A DNA stretch of 64,000 bases from an uncultured Rhodospirillales bacterium (GCA_913060675.1 CAJXUS010000004.1:1-64000), one strand, 5' to 3'. Shown: positions 41,140 through 50,926, counted from the first letter of the stretch. Notes: a model not told the origin generated them from the sequence alone. A program made the numbers and translations.

Positions 41140-41772
41140 ATGAACAAAAAAGAAACACATAAAATTATAGAACCTAGAGCCACCATTTCTGGGGCAGAGC
41201 AAACCCTCGAACCTTTGAAATTAGGGGCGAGACTCCGGGATGTCCGCAAAAGAAGAAACTGGACTTTAGAAGAGGCATCCAAAAGAACAGGACTTGCCCG
41301 GTCAACCCTCTCAAAAATCGAGAACGATCAGATGTCTCCAACATTTGAAGTTGTCCAGAAACTGGTAGCAGGGATGGAAATCGATATACCCCAACTCTTT
41401 ACCAAGGGCGACACACAAAAGAATGTTGGACGAAAGACAGTAACCCGTAAGGGTGAGGGCAAACCTCATCCTACCGCCACATATGAACATGAGCTTCTTT
41501 GTACCGAAATCATCAACAAGCGGATGATCCCATTTAAAAGTACTATTCACGCGCGCTCCATGGCTGATTTTGGCGAACTGGTGCGTCACAATGGAGAAGA
41601 GTTTCTCTACGTTCTAGAGGGGGAACTGACTTTTTACTCAGAGTTTTATGAAGCCATTACACTGAATGAAGGCGACAGCCTCTATTACGATAGCGGTATG
41701 GGCCATGCCTGTATCTCAACCAGTGAAAAAGATGCTGTCATCATCTGGGTATCCACCCCTCATCCATATTAA
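41140..41772 (+). CDS. XRE-family regulator with C-terminal cupin domain
   Basis: 210 residues: HTH_3 domain (about 26-80, LGARLRDVRKRRNWTLEEAS and GLARSTLSKIENDQMSPT) and a cupin sensor domain (about 125-205, GELVRHNGEEFLYVLEGELTFYSE). This two-domain type (PuuR/SutR-like) often controls uptake and breakdown of amino acids or polyamines. I start at ATG 41140 with GGGG upstream; the TTG four codons earlier is less likely. It is followed on the same strand by the AGCS symporter, its probable target. Confidence 0.88.
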   Translation: MNKKETHKIIEPRATISGAEQTLEPLKLGARLRDVRKRRNWTLEEASKRTGLARSTLSKIENDQMSPTFEVVQKLVAGMEIDIPQLFTKGDTQKNVGRKTVTRKGEGKPHPTATYEHELLCTEIINKRMIPFKSTIHARSMADFGELVRHNGEEFLYVLEGELTFYSEFYEAITLNEGDSLYYDSGMGHACISTSEKDAVIIWVSTPHPY

Positions 41773-41858
41773 GCAATTGATACATAAGAAATTTTAATTC
41801 AATCACGCACCATTCACATATTTTTATTACAAGAAAATAGATTCCCGTATTGCAGAAA

Positions 41859-41869
41859 TGTTTCCGATA
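41859..41869 (+). promoter_or_regulatory. TGTTTCCGATA site upstream of AGCS symporter gene
   Basis: Identical over 11 bases to the right arm of the dyad before the XRE gene. It lies about 155 bases before the symporter start. A shared operator for the XRE-cupin regulator is inferred. Confidence 0.45.
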
Positions 41870-41987
41870 GGATAAAACGGCCAAAATCAGAAATCGAACA
41901 ACGATTTCATAATACAGCTCCCAGCAGAGTAACCAGTGTCAACGCATTGTATGTGTGTCGTTCCAGCAGACCGCGCACATCAACAGT

Positions 41988-42011
41988 TTCGCTTGCTTTA
42001 GAACAAGCGAA
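41988..42011. promoter_or_regulatory. Inverted repeat at the AGCS ribosome site
   Basis: TTCGCTTG (41988-41995) and CAAGCGAA (42004-42011) are a perfect 8-base inverted repeat with an 8-base loop, ending 13 bases before the ATG and directly before the ribosome site CTAGGGGATAG. It could be an operator or an mRNA hairpin. Confidence 0.45.
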
Positions 42012-42024
42012 CTAGGGGATAGCT

Positions 42025-43416
42025 ATGGAAGCTTTAGAACTACTCACGAATATATTAAACGATATCAATGGTATTGTCTGGGGCGCGCCAATGCTCGCCC
42101 TTATCCTTCTAACAGGTTTATTCCTACAGGTTGGTTTATTTTTCCTGCCGCTTCGAAAAATCGGTTTTGGATTTTTACTGCTATGGAAAGGCAGAGAAAA
42201 AACACCAAGCGGAGGGGAAATTAGTCCTTTTAACGCCCTGATGACTTCACTATCGGCGACAATTGGTACCGGGAATATTGCCGGTGTTGCTGCTGCTATT
42301 TTCATTGGCGGCCCCGGGGCTTTGTTTTGGATGTGGTGTACAGCACTCGTTGGCATGGCCACCAAATATGCTGAGGCTGTTCTCGCTGTAAAATACCGCG
42401 AAGTCGATGATCTCGGAAATCATGTCGGTGGCCCGATGTACTACATCAAGAATGGTCTAGGTAAGGGTTGGTACTGGCTTGCACCTACATTTGCTATTTT
42501 TGGCTCCATAGCGGGTTTTGGTATCGGCAACATGGTTCAGGCCAATTCTATTGCCTCAGCCATTGAAACGAGCTTTGGCGTTCCGAGCATGATTACGGGT
42601 ATTGTGCTCTTCGTCTTAACTGCTGCGGTTATCCTTGGCGGTATCCAGCGCATTGGTTCTGTTGCAGGTAAACTCGTACCTGCCATGGCAATCATATACG
42701 TTGCTTGCGGACTTGTTGTATTGCTTATCAATGCCGCAGAGATCCCAACTGCGCTGGATCTTATCTTTACCCACGCCTTCACTCCAGTTGCTGGCGCAGG
42801 TGGCTTTGCCGGAGCAACAGTCTGGCTCGCCATTCGCTTTGGTGTCGCACGTGGTGTCTTCTCTAACGAGGCAGGCCTAGGCAGTGCACCTATCGCCCAT
42901 GCTGCAGCAACTACAAATGACCCTGTAAGACAGGGTTTGATTGCCATGCTCGGCACTTTTATTGATACCATTATTGTGTGCTCTATTACCGGACTTGCTA
43001 TCATTACAAGCGGCATGTGGACCAGCGGTGAAACTGGGGCTCCCCTAACTGCTCTGGCTTTTGAAACCGCTCTCCCAGGCGTTGGCGGCTATATGATTGC
43101 GATCGTGCTTTCAGTCTTTGCCTTCACAACCATTCTCGGTTGGAGCTTCTACGGGGAAAAGTGCATTACTTTCCTCTTTGGCGTGAAAGCAATCATGCCT
43201 TACAGAGTTATCTGGTGTGCTGCTGTATTGGTTGGAGCCTTATTGAAAATCGATTTCGTTTGGCTCTTGTCTGATACGCTTAATGCGATGATGGCACTGC
43301 CAAACCTGATTGCGCTCTTACTTCTAAGTCCTATCGTCTTCAAACTGACGAAAGAGTACTTCGCAAAACGACAAGTAATTGAACAAGATGCTGAATCACA
43401 AAATTCAGGTGTGTAG
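42025..43416 (+). CDS. Alanine/glycine:cation symporter (AGCS family)
   Basis: 463 residues, about 10-11 membrane segments. Family motifs: SLSATIGTGNIAGVAAAIFIGGPGALFWMW (in parts, about 70-100), MATKYAEAVLAVKYRE, GGPMYYIKNGLGKG and FSNEAGLGSAPIAHAAA near 285. It takes up alanine, glycine or a similar amino acid with Na+ or H+. The XRE-cupin gene upstream is its likely regulator. Confidence 0.94.
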   Translation: MEALELLTNILNDINGIVWGAPMLALILLTGLFLQVGLFFLPLRKIGFGFLLLWKGREKTPSGGEISPFNALMTSLSATIGTGNIAGVAAAIFIGGPGALFWMWCTALVGMATKYAEAVLAVKYREVDDLGNHVGGPMYYIKNGLGKGWYWLAPTFAIFGSIAGFGIGNMVQANSIASAIETSFGVPSMITGIVLFVLTAAVILGGIQRIGSVAGKLVPAMAIIYVACGLVVLLINAAEIPTALDLIFTHAFTPVAGAGGFAGATVWLAIRFGVARGVFSNEAGLGSAPIAHAAATTNDPVRQGLIAMLGTFIDTIIVCSITGLAIITSGMWTSGETGAPLTALAFETALPGVGGYMIAIVLSVFAFTTILGWSFYGEKCITFLFGVKAIMPYRVIWCAAVLVGALLKIDFVWLLSDTLNAMMALPNLIALLLLSPIVFKLTKEYFAKRQVIEQDAESQNSGV

Positions 43417-43434
43417 ATCTGAATTTTGAGGCTT

Positions 43435-43480
43435 AAAGGGCGGGGTGTTCTTTGACTCCCTGTAATACTCTGCCCTTTTT
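43435..43480 (+). terminator. Terminator after AGCS symporter gene (first)
   Basis: AAAGGGC (43435-43441) pairs with GCCCTTT (43472-43478), with partial inner pairing, followed by TT. 18 bases after the stop. Confidence 0.6.
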
Positions 43481-43520
43481 AAAGAGCCTACTCCTCACCC
43501 CCAGTTGGGTGAGCACCTCG

Positions 43521-43557
43521 CCTCTGATATGTCCTCATATCAGAGGTCTTTTTTTAT
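43521..43557 (+). terminator. Strong terminator after AGCS symporter gene (second)
   Basis: An 11-base perfect stem CCTCTGATATG/CATATCAGAGG (43521-43531, 43536-43546) with a 4-base loop and a TCTTTTTTTATT tail. The tail touches the stop of the convergent gene at 43554. Confidence 0.9.
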
Positions 43558-43910
43558 TCCTCGGTTTCTTTTGGCTCTTCCAAATCAGTTTCTTTACCAG
43601 CGGGAAGGTGCACCACAAATCCAGAGCACTCCTCATCCGCATACGGCTTTACGCGGGAAACCATCTCTTTTTTTAAAAGCTCAACCAGATGTTTTCCGAC
43701 AGGTCTAAACAACGTTTCACCATTGCCGGGAACAGGCGGATCTAACCGGATAAGTACAGAGCGAATACGACGACGACGGCGCTGTCGCTCGATCATCTGC
43801 CGGATGGATTCAAGTGAATGTCGGAGATCCAGTCCCGTAAGATCCAACTCAAAATCTGCATGACCACTACGATCAATCAAATCGTTAAAGTTCAGTGACG
43901 CATCGTCCAT
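43554..43910 (-). CDS. Small protein, possibly Smr-like; function unknown
   Basis: 118 residues. I do not recognise a firm family. The order LDLTGLDLRHSLESIRQMI, RSVLIRLDPPVPGNGETLFRPVG, and SGFVVHLP recalls the Smr fold (LDLxGL start, turn region, final hydrophobic strand), but the HGKG/GTG catalytic turn is absent. A basic run RQRRRRRIR near the middle could bind nucleic acid; the C-terminus is acidic (Glu/Lys). ATG 43910 is preferred over a GTG at 43934. It follows odhB on the same strand beyond a terminator. Confidence 0.5.
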   Translation of the reverse strand: MDDASLNFNDLIDRSGHADFELDLTGLDLRHSLESIRQMIERQRRRRRIRSVLIRLDPPVPGNGETLFRPVGKHLVELLKKEMVSRVKPYADEECSGFVVHLPAGKETDLEEPKETEE

Positions 43911-44024
43911 ACTCAACCCCAATCCAAGTCCCACACCAAGGAAACTCTATGCCAATGAAAAGTCATCATATCCGGAAAACATGACAGCACCAAGTATCTG
44001 TCGCACCCAACACTGGAAACAAAA

Positions 44025-44046
44025 AAGGGAGGCCGAAGCCTCCCTT
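44025..44046 (-). terminator. Terminator after odhB
   Basis: AAGGGAGGC/GCCTCCCTT stem (44025-44033, 44038-44046) with a TTCG tetraloop on the minus strand and a T run after it. 14 bases after the odhB stop. Confidence 0.9.
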
Positions 44047-44059
44047 TTAATACAACAGC

Positions 44060-45751
44060 TTACATACTGAGCAAGAGACGTTGTGGATCTTCCATGCACT
44101 CTTTAATCCGTACAAGGAAGGTCACGGCTTCGCGGCCATCGATCAAACGATGGTCATAACTGAGAGCCGTATACATCATCGGACGCACGACTACTTGACC
44201 ATTGATAGCAACGGGACGTTCTTCGATTTTATGAAGTCCCAGAATACCGCCTTGAGGCATGTTAAGGATCGGGGTTGAAAGCAAAGATCCGAAAACGCCA
44301 CCATTTGTAATGGTAAAGCTGCCATTGGTCATGTCATCCATGCCCAACTTGCCATCGCGTCCTTTTTTCGCCAGATCACCAAGACTGCCTTCAATCTCTG
44401 CAAAGCTCTTCTGATCACAATCACGAATAATTGGAACCATCAAGCCGGATGGAGTCGAAACCGCCATGCCGATATCAAAGAAATGGTTATAGACGATGTC
44501 ATCACCGTCAATACGCGCATTAACGGCGGGGACATCTTGCATGGCCTGAACAACCGCTTTGGCAAAGAAACAGTTGAAGCCAAGGCGCACACCGTGTTTT
44601 TTCTCAAAACCTTCTTTGTATTGCTTACGCACCGCCATAACAGCTGACATATCAATTTCATTGAAGGTCGTCAGCATTGCCGCCGTATTCTGAGCTTCCT
44701 TGAGACGGCGAGAGATGGTTTTACGCATCTTGGACATTTTTTCGCGTGACTCTCTCGCAGCAGTAGGAGCTGCTGGTGCCGCAACTGTCGGTGTAGGAGC
44801 AGAAGCTGGAGTTACTGGTGCAGGAGCCACAGGAGGATTTTTCAAATGCTCGAGAACATCCCCCTTGGTCAGAGCTCCATCCTTCCCAGTTCCTTTGATC
44901 TGATGTGGATTGAGATCATTTTCAGCAACGAGTTTAGCAACCGCTGGAGGAAGGGTCATTGCAGCAGACGCTGAGCTTGTTTCGAGAAACGACAACAAAT
45001 CTTGTTGGGTAACTTTTCCACCAGCGCCTGAACCTGAAATTTGTGAAGGGTCGAGACCAGCACCATTAACGGCAGCTGCCTCTTTCTGAGCAGCTGGAGC
45101 TGACACTGTTGGAGCCGTGGCTGCTTTGGCAGGAGCAGAGGCTGCCCCTCCTCCACCTGGCGTAATCACACCAAGGATAGCTCCAACACCAACATCAGAA
45201 TCAGCTTCGGCATTTATCGCCGTAAGAACACCAGCAACAGGTGCGTTTACTTCCAAAGTGACTTTGTCTGTTTCTAACTCACAGATTGCTTCGTCTTGAG
45301 CGACAGCGTCCCCAACAGATTTCATCCACTGTGCAACTGTGGCTTCGGTAACGGACTCTCCTAAAACGGGCACAGGGATCTCAACTGGATCACCCGTAGC
45401 TTCAACTGCACTCGAAGCCGCAACAGCAGCTTCTGCAGGTGCTTCTACTGGTTCTTTTTTTGGTGCTGGAGCAGCAGGTGCTGCAGATTTGTGAACAGGA
45501 GCCGTGGATATTTCACCCTCTCCGATTGATCCCAAAACGGCGCCGACTTCAACATCGTCACCCTCTTGAACAAAAACTCCAGAAAGAACACCTGCAACTG
45601 AAGCATTTACTTCCAAAGTAACCTTGTCTGTCTCTAGCTCAACGATCGCTTCATCCATGACAACGGCCTCGCCTGGCTGTTTAAGCCATTTGGCGACAGT
45701 TGCCTCTGTAACAGATTCCCCAAGTGCCGGAACTACAATTTCGGTGGCCAT
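44060..45751 (-). CDS. odhB: 2-oxoglutarate dehydrogenase E2 (dihydrolipoyl succinyltransferase), two lipoyl domains
   Basis: 563 residues, about 150 longer than the usual one-lipoyl E2. Two lipoyl domains (about 2-76 and 122-195) each carry [12 protein letters not shown] with the lipoylated lysine. Two binding-domain-like segments follow ([20 protein letters not shown] and [19 protein letters not shown]; the first lacks its front helix), then the catalytic domain (about 335-563) with the [10 protein letters not shown] active site. Ala/Pro-rich linkers join the parts. It forms succinyl-CoA on the E1 product from odhA upstream. A hairpin terminator lies between odhA and odhB. Confidence 0.95.
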   Translation of the reverse strand: MATEIVVPALGESVTEATVAKWLKQPGEAVVMDEAIVELETDKVTLEVNASVAGVLSGVFVQEGDDVEVGAVLGSIGEGEISTAPVHKSAAPAAPAPKKEPVEAPAEAAVAASSAVEATGDPVEIPVPVLGESVTEATVAQWMKSVGDAVAQDEAICELETDKVTLEVNAPVAGVLTAINAEADSDVGVGAILGVITPGGGGAASAPAKAATAPTVSAPAAQKEAAAVNGAGLDPSQISGSGAGGKVTQQDLLSFLETSSASAAMTLPPAVAKLVAENDLNPHQIKGTGKDGALTKGDVLEHLKNPPVAPAPVTPASAPTPTVAAPAAPTAARESREKMSKMRKTISRRLKEAQNTAAMLTTFNEIDMSAVMAVRKQYKEGFEKKHGVRLGFNCFFAKAVVQAMQDVPAVNARIDGDDIVYNHFFDIGMAVSTPSGLMVPIIRDCDQKSFAEIEGSLGDLAKKGRDGKLGMDDMTNGSFTITNGGVFGSLLSTPILNMPQGGILGLHKIEERPVAINGQVVVRPMMYTALSYDHRLIDGREAVTFLVRIKECMEDPQRLLLSM

Positions 45752-45833
45752 TTTTTGTCTCTATATATGTTGGTTTATTTTTTTAGATATTCTAATCGAG
45801 CTTTTTGCTTAACTATCTAAGCAGTATGTAAAA

Positions 45834-45861
45834 AAGGGTGATCCATCATAGGACCACCCTT
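45834..45861 (-). terminator. Hairpin with T run between odhA and odhB
   Basis: On the minus strand AAGGGTGGTCC pairs with GGATCACCCTT (one mismatch, 6-base loop), then TTTTT. It begins 6 bases after the odhA stop, with odhB starting about 80 bases further. It would end or reduce read-through into odhB. Confidence 0.75.
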
Positions 45862-45866
45862 TTCAA

Positions 45867-48797
45867 TTATTCACCGGCTTTTGCCACCGGGCGCAGTTTT
45901 TCAACTTTAGTTGCGGCTGCGTCTCGTGCTTCAAGTTCTTCAGCTTTACGTGTCTGAATCCGGCTCATGGCTTTCTTACCAAGCGTAAAGGCATCCTCAA
46001 GCAAAGATTCTAGCTGAAGAATGTGCTTCTTACCTGAACCTGTTGCTGGAGAAGCTGCCGTCTTACGACCAGCATAACGAGGACGAATATGTTTGAAGCC
46101 CATTTCCTCTGCAACTTCCTCAATAAAGGTAGATACAAAGGACCATGCACCCATGTTCCGATGCTCTTCCTGACACCAAACAAGATCACAATGCTCATAT
46201 CCTTTTAGGGCTTGAGAAAGCGCCTCGGCAGGGAACGGGTAAAGTTGTTCCAGCCTGATAAGATGAACATTATTCATGCCACGTTTTTCACGCTCATCGA
46301 ACAGATCGTAATAGACCTTACCCGTACAGAGAACCACCTGCTTAATTTTACTGGGCGGGTTTACTGTATGTTTACAAGGCAAGACACGGTGGAAAGACGT
46401 GTTTGGCAACATATCTTCAAGATTTGAGATACAGCGCTTATGACGTAGAAGAGATTTTGGCGTCATAATGATTAGAGGCTTACGGAAACCGCGATGAATC
46501 TGACGACGCAGAACGTGAAAATAGTTTGCTGGAGTTGTACAGTTAACAACTTGGATGTTGTCTTCTGCACAAGATTGCAAGAACCGCTCTACCCGACCAG
46601 ATGAATGCTCAGGCCCTTGACCTTCATAGCCGTGAGGAAGAAGCATCACGACACCAGACATTCTGAGCCATTTCGATTCACCCGACACGATGAACTGATC
46701 AATAATAATCTGAGCACCATTAACAAAATCACCGAACTGAGCTTCCCAAAGAACAAGTGCATCAGGTTCGGCAAGAGAGTAGCCGTACTCAAAACCAAGA
46801 ACGGCCAACTCACTAAGGGGGCTGTTAATAATTTCAGCGTGGGCTTGGCTTTCACGAATATGGTTAAGCGGCTTGTATTCAGTTTGGTCCTGTTGATCGA
46901 TCCAGGCTGCGTGACGATGGGAGAAAGTCCCGCGATTACAATCCTGCCCCGACAAACGAACCGGATGCCCCTCAACAAGAAGAGTACCATAAGCGAGCGC
47001 TTCGGCTGTGCCCCAGTCAATACCCTCACCCGTTTCAAACATTGCCTTCTTGGCTTTGAGCTGGCGGGTTAATTTGCGGTGAATATTAAATTTATCCGGA
47101 ACTTTACAAAGTGTAGCCCCAACTTCTTTAAGAAGTTCAAGCTTGACGCCTGTATCACCTCGACGAGCATCGTAGCCACGAACGGCGCCCATATGAGCCC
47201 ACTTGCCTTCAAGCCAATCGGCTTTATTAGGCTTGTAGCCCTCCGAGATAGCAAACTCTTCTTCAAGTTTATCCCACCAAGATTTGTTGATTGCATCAAT
47301 TTCACTCTTCGTGAGTGCCCCTTCAGCGGATAACTGTTCCGCATAGAGTTCACGCACTGAGCGTTGTTGAGCAATTTTCTTATACATCTGTGGCTGGGTA
47401 AATGTAGGCTCATCACCTTCGTTATGGCCAAAACGGCGATAACAGAACATGTCGATGACAACGTCGCTTTTAAAAGTTTGGCGGTATTCAATAGCAATTC
47501 GTGCCACGTGAACCACAGCTTCTGGATCATCCCCGTTGACGTGGATAATCGGTGCCTGAATAGCTTTTGCAACGTCTGTACAATACGGGCCAGAACGGGA
47601 ATGAACCGGATCAGTGGTAAAACCAATTTGGTTGTTCACAATAAAGTGGATCGTCCCGCCAGTGGTGTAACCATCCAGCTCTGAAAGATCCAAAGTTTCG
47701 GGAACAAGACCCTGCCCGGCAAAAGCCGCATCGCCATGCAGTAAAATACCCATGATCTTGGTACGATCGACATCGTTCTTCTGATCCTGCTTGGCCCGAA
47801 CCTTACCAATGACAACAGGATCTACAGCTTCGAGGTGAGACGGGTTAGCCGTCAACGACAAATGAACGGAATTGCCATCAAACTCGCGATCTGATGAGGT
47901 TCCAAGATGGTATTTCACATCGCCGGATCCCCCAACATCTTCCGGGTTCGCAGCACCGCCCTTAAACTCGTTAAAAATAGCGCGAAAGGGTTTTCCCATC
48001 AGATTTGCAAGAATGTTCAGGCGGCCACGGTGGGCAACTCCAAGAACGACTTCTTCCAGACCTAGAGCTGAACCGCGTTTGAGAATTTGCTCCAAAGCTG
48101 GAACCATAGTCTCGGCACCATCCAGTCCAAAACGTTTGGTACCTGTGTATTTTTTACCAAGAAATTGTTCGAAAATCTCTGCAGCAGCCAAACGCTCAAG
48201 GATTGCATGCTTACCTTTTGAAGTGAAATCTGTGCGGTTATTTATGCCTTCGATACGTTCTTGAATCCAAGCTTTCTGCTCAGGTTCTTGAATGTGCATA
48301 AACTCGACACCGATTTTCCCACAGTAAGTTCTGCGCACGCGCTCTACGATCTGACGCAGAGTTGCGGTCTCAAGCCCTAAGACACCATTAATGAAGATGG
48401 GGCGATCCATATCATCATCACCAAAGCCATAGGCTCTGGGATCAAGTTCAGGATGAGGCGTAATTTTTTTCAATCCCAAAGGATCTAAATTAGCTTCCAA
48501 ATGCCCACGAACACGATAAGCCCTGATCAGCATCAATGCCCGAATAGAATCGAGAATTGCACGACGGTTTTCGTCTTCGTTCAATGGAGCAGTTGTTGTA
48601 CTGGTTGCGATAGCAGGTGCTGCACCGCGTATACCAGTCAAAAGGTCCTTGGCATCATCTTCAAGGTTTGAGAAGAAGGATTGCCACCCCGCATCTATAG
48701 ATGCGGGGTTGCTTAGAAACTGAGCATAAAGATCTGCCAGTTCACCGGCTTTAGGGCCAAAGTAGCGGGCTTCATGCCCAACGTTGGTGTTCGCCAT
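45867..48797 (-). CDS. odhA: 2-oxoglutarate dehydrogenase E1
   Basis: Thiamine-diphosphate decarboxylase of the TCA cycle (also called sucA). 976 residues, normal length. N-terminal E2-binding motif (FLSNPASIDAGWQSFFSNL), HRGRLNILANLMGKP, ThDP/Mg region GDDPEAVVHVARIA...RRFGHNEGDEP, and the C-terminal QEEHRNMGAWSF. Its start is preceded by a stem-loop (48809-48832), and I see no good ribosome site. Confidence 0.97.
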   Translation of the reverse strand: MANTNVGHEARYFGPKAGELADLYAQFLSNPASIDAGWQSFFSNLEDDAKDLLTGIRGAAPAIATSTTTAPLNEDENRRAILDSIRALMLIRAYRVRGHLEANLDPLGLKKITPHPELDPRAYGFGDDDMDRPIFINGVLGLETATLRQIVERVRRTYCGKIGVEFMHIQEPEQKAWIQERIEGINNRTDFTSKGKHAILERLAAAEIFEQFLGKKYTGTKRFGLDGAETMVPALEQILKRGSALGLEEVVLGVAHRGRLNILANLMGKPFRAIFNEFKGGAANPEDVGGSGDVKYHLGTSSDREFDGNSVHLSLTANPSHLEAVDPVVIGKVRAKQDQKNDVDRTKIMGILLHGDAAFAGQGLVPETLDLSELDGYTTGGTIHFIVNNQIGFTTDPVHSRSGPYCTDVAKAIQAPIIHVNGDDPEAVVHVARIAIEYRQTFKSDVVIDMFCYRRFGHNEGDEPTFTQPQMYKKIAQQRSVRELYAEQLSAEGALTKSEIDAINKSWWDKLEEEFAISEGYKPNKADWLEGKWAHMGAVRGYDARRGDTGVKLELLKEVGATLCKVPDKFNIHRKLTRQLKAKKAMFETGEGIDWGTAEALAYGTLLVEGHPVRLSGQDCNRGTFSHRHAAWIDQQDQTEYKPLNHIRESQAHAEIINSPLSELAVLGFEYGYSLAEPDALVLWEAQFGDFVNGAQIIIDQFIVSGESKWLRMSGVVMLLPHGYEGQGPEHSSGRVERFLQSCAEDNIQVVNCTTPANYFHVLRRQIHRGFRKPLIIMTPKSLLRHKRCISNLEDMLPNTSFHRVLPCKHTVNPPSKIKQVVLCTGKVYYDLFDEREKRGMNNVHLIRLEQLYPFPAEALSQALKGYEHCDLVWCQEEHRNMGAWSFVSTFIEEVAEEMGFKHIRPRYAGRKTAASPATGSGKKHILQLESLLEDAFTLGKKAMSRIQTRKAEELEARDAAATKVEKLRPVAKAGE

Positions 48798-48808
48798 CTT
48801 AAACGTAA

Positions 48809-48832
48809 CCGAACTGGAGGTTACCAGTTCGG
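48809..48832 (-). promoter_or_regulatory. Stem-loop just before odhA start
   Basis: CCGAACTGG and CCAGTTCGG form a perfect 9-base stem with a 6-base loop in the 55 bases between sucD and odhA, ending 11 bases before the odhA ATG. No T run follows, so it is not a terminator. It may affect translation or mRNA processing. Confidence 0.45.
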
Positions 48833-48852
48833 CTCCCTCTCAATTAGGTTGT

Positions 48853-49728
48853 TTATCCTTGCATCGCTTTCAGCATAGTACTGCCAAGACTAGCAGGAGA
48901 ATCAGCGACTTGGAAGCCTGCAGATTTCATGGCTTCAATTTTGTCGTCTGCACCACCTTTACCACCAGCAATGATAGCACCAGCATGCCCCATACGACGT
49001 CCTGGAGGTGCTGTTACACCTGCGATAAATCCTGCGATTGGTTTTTTCACTTTTGAAGCTGCGAAAAATTCTGCTGCTTCTTCTTCCGCACTACCACCAA
49101 TTTCACCGATCATGATGATACCCTGGGTTTCATCATCTTCGAGGAACAATTCGAGACAATCAATAAAGTTGGTCCCGTTTACAGGGTCACCACCAATACC
49201 GATACAAGTAGACTGGCCGAGGTTTGCAGCAGTTGTTTGAGCAACGGCTTCATAAGTTAAAGTACCTGAGCGTGAAACGATACCAATTTTACCACGCTGA
49301 TGAATGTGGCCTGGCATAATACCAATCTTACACTCATCTGGAGTAATAACGCCTGGGCAGTTCGGGCCAATCAGTCGGGATTTTGAGCCAACCAGCGCAC
49401 GTTTTACCCGAACCATATCCAGAACTGGAATGCCTTCGGTAATACAAACGATAAGCTCAACACCGGCATCAACAGCTTCGAGAATTGCGTCGCCAGCGAA
49501 CGGAGGCGGTACATAGATAACCGAAGCATTCGCTTCTGTTGTGTGTACGGCTTCGGCAACAGTGTTGAACACAGGAAGATCAAGATGGCTTGTGCCACCT
49601 TTACCCGGAGTAACACCGCCAACCATCTGAGTGCCATAAGCGGCAGCTTGCTCTGAGTGGAACGTTCCCTGAGCACCAGTAAAGCCCTGACAGATTACAC
49701 GAGTATTCTTATTTACAAGTACCGACAT
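48853..49728 (-). CDS. sucD: Succinate-CoA ligase subunit alpha
   Basis: 291 residues. CoA-binding Rossmann domain ([18 protein letters not shown]), [36 protein letters not shown], and the phosphorylated histidine in [14 protein letters not shown]. One base separates it from the sucC stop (TAACATG), so it is coupled. Confidence 0.97.
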   Translation of the reverse strand: MSVLVNKNTRVICQGFTGAQGTFHSEQAAAYGTQMVGGVTPGKGGTSHLDLPVFNTVAEAVHTTEANASVIYVPPPFAGDAILEAVDAGVELIVCITEGIPVLDMVRVKRALVGSKSRLIGPNCPGVITPDECKIGIMPGHIHQRGKIGIVSRSGTLTYEAVAQTTAANLGQSTCIGIGGDPVNGTNFIDCLELFLEDDETQGIIMIGEIGGSAEEEAAEFFAASKVKKPIAGFIAGVTAPPGRRMGHAGAIIAGGKGGADDKIEAMKSAGFQVADSPASLGSTMLKAMQG

Positions 49729-49729
49729 G

Positions 49730-50926
49730 TTACGCGGCCTCCTTCACGGCTTTGACCACTTTAGCAGCAGCATCAGCCAGATCATCACCAGAGATAATCG
49801 GCAGACCGGATTCCGCCATAATTTTCTTACCAAGATCAACATTTGTGCCTTCAAGGCGTACAACCAAAGGAACACTCAGTGATACTTCGCGTGCAGCAGC
49901 AACAACACCTTCGGCGATCACATCACAACGCATGATGCCCCCAAAGATATTGACAAGAATACCTTTTACGTTTGGATCAGAAAGAATGATCTTGAAAGCA
50001 ACAGTTACACGCTCTTTCGTCGCGCCACCGCCAACATCAAGGAAGTTAGCAGGCTCACTACCATAAAGCTTGATGATATCCATCGTCGCCATCGCAAGGC
50101 CTGCACCGTTCACCATGCAGCCAATTTCACCATCAAGAGAAATGTAGTTAAGCTCGTGACGGGCAGCTTCGAGTTCTTTGGCATCTTCTTCGTCTTCATC
50201 GCGCATTCCTGCCACATCTTTGTGACGGAAGAGAGCGTTGTCATCGAAGTTCATTTTTGCATCAAGAGCAATAATGTCACCTGCACCAGTTACCACAAGT
50301 GGATTGATCTCAACGATGCTGGCGTCGAGTTCCATAAATGCTTTGTACATGGTAGCCATGAACTTAACCGCAGAATTAACCTGCTTACCTTCAAGACCTA
50401 GGCCAAAAGCAAGGTTACGTCCGTGGTAAGGCATAAATCCTTCAACTGGATCAATGGCCACTTTGAGAATTTTTTCCGGAGTTGCTTCTGCAACTTCTTC
50501 AATTTCCATGCCGCCTTCGGTTGAAGCCATAATCGTTACACGGCTGGTCGCACGGTCAATGAGCATGCCGAGATAAAGTTCGCGCTTAATATCGCAACCT
50601 TCTTCGATATAAAGGCGCTTTACTTCTTTACCCGCAGGGCCAGTCTGCTTGGTCACGAGGGTATGACCGAGCATCTTGCGTGCGTTTTCTTTTACATCAT
50701 CTAGAGATTTGCAGAGACGAACTCCGCCATCGCCTTCGGGGTCATCCGTAAAGCGACCAGCGCCACGTCCACCTGCGTGAATTTGGGATTTCACAACCCA
50801 GATTGGACCGCCAAATTCGCGGGCTGCGTTCTCTGCCTCTTCCGGTGTAAATGCAACTGATCCTCTAGGAACGGCTACACCGTACTTTCTCAGCAGCTCT
50901 TTAGCTTGATATTCATGAATGTTCAT
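49730..50926 (-). CDS. sucC: ADP-forming succinate-CoA ligase subunit beta
   Basis: 398 residues, ATP-grasp domain (about 1-230) and C-terminal flavodoxin-like domain ([30 protein letters not shown]). [17 protein letters not shown] at ATG 50926 is the standard N-terminus; the frame extension to 50938 is not used. First gene after the mdh terminator. Confidence 0.97.
   Translation of the reverse strand: MNIHEYQAKELLRKYGVAVPRGSVAFTPEEAENAAREFGGPIWVVKSQIHAGGRGAGRFTDDPEGDGGVRLCKSLDDVKENARKMLGHTLVTKQTGPAGKEVKRLYIEEGCDIKRELYLGMLIDRATSRVTIMASTEGGMEIEEVAEATPEKILKVAIDPVEGFMPYHGRNLAFGLGLEGKQVNSAVKFMATMYKAFMELDASIVEINPLVVTGAGDIIALDAKMNFDDNALFRHKDVAGMRDEDEEDAKELEAARHELNYISLDGEIGCMVNGAGLAMATMDIIKLYGSEPANFLDVGGGATKERVTVAFKIILSDPNVKGILVNIFGGIMRCDVIAEGVVAAAREVSLSVPLVVRLEGTNVDLGKKIMAESGLPIISGDDLADAAAKVVKAVKEAA

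Noticed and set aside
41773..42024. Glycine riboswitch before the AGCS symporter
   Set aside because: The conserved glycine-aptamer core is not seen; only a short inverted repeat and an operator-like motif are present.
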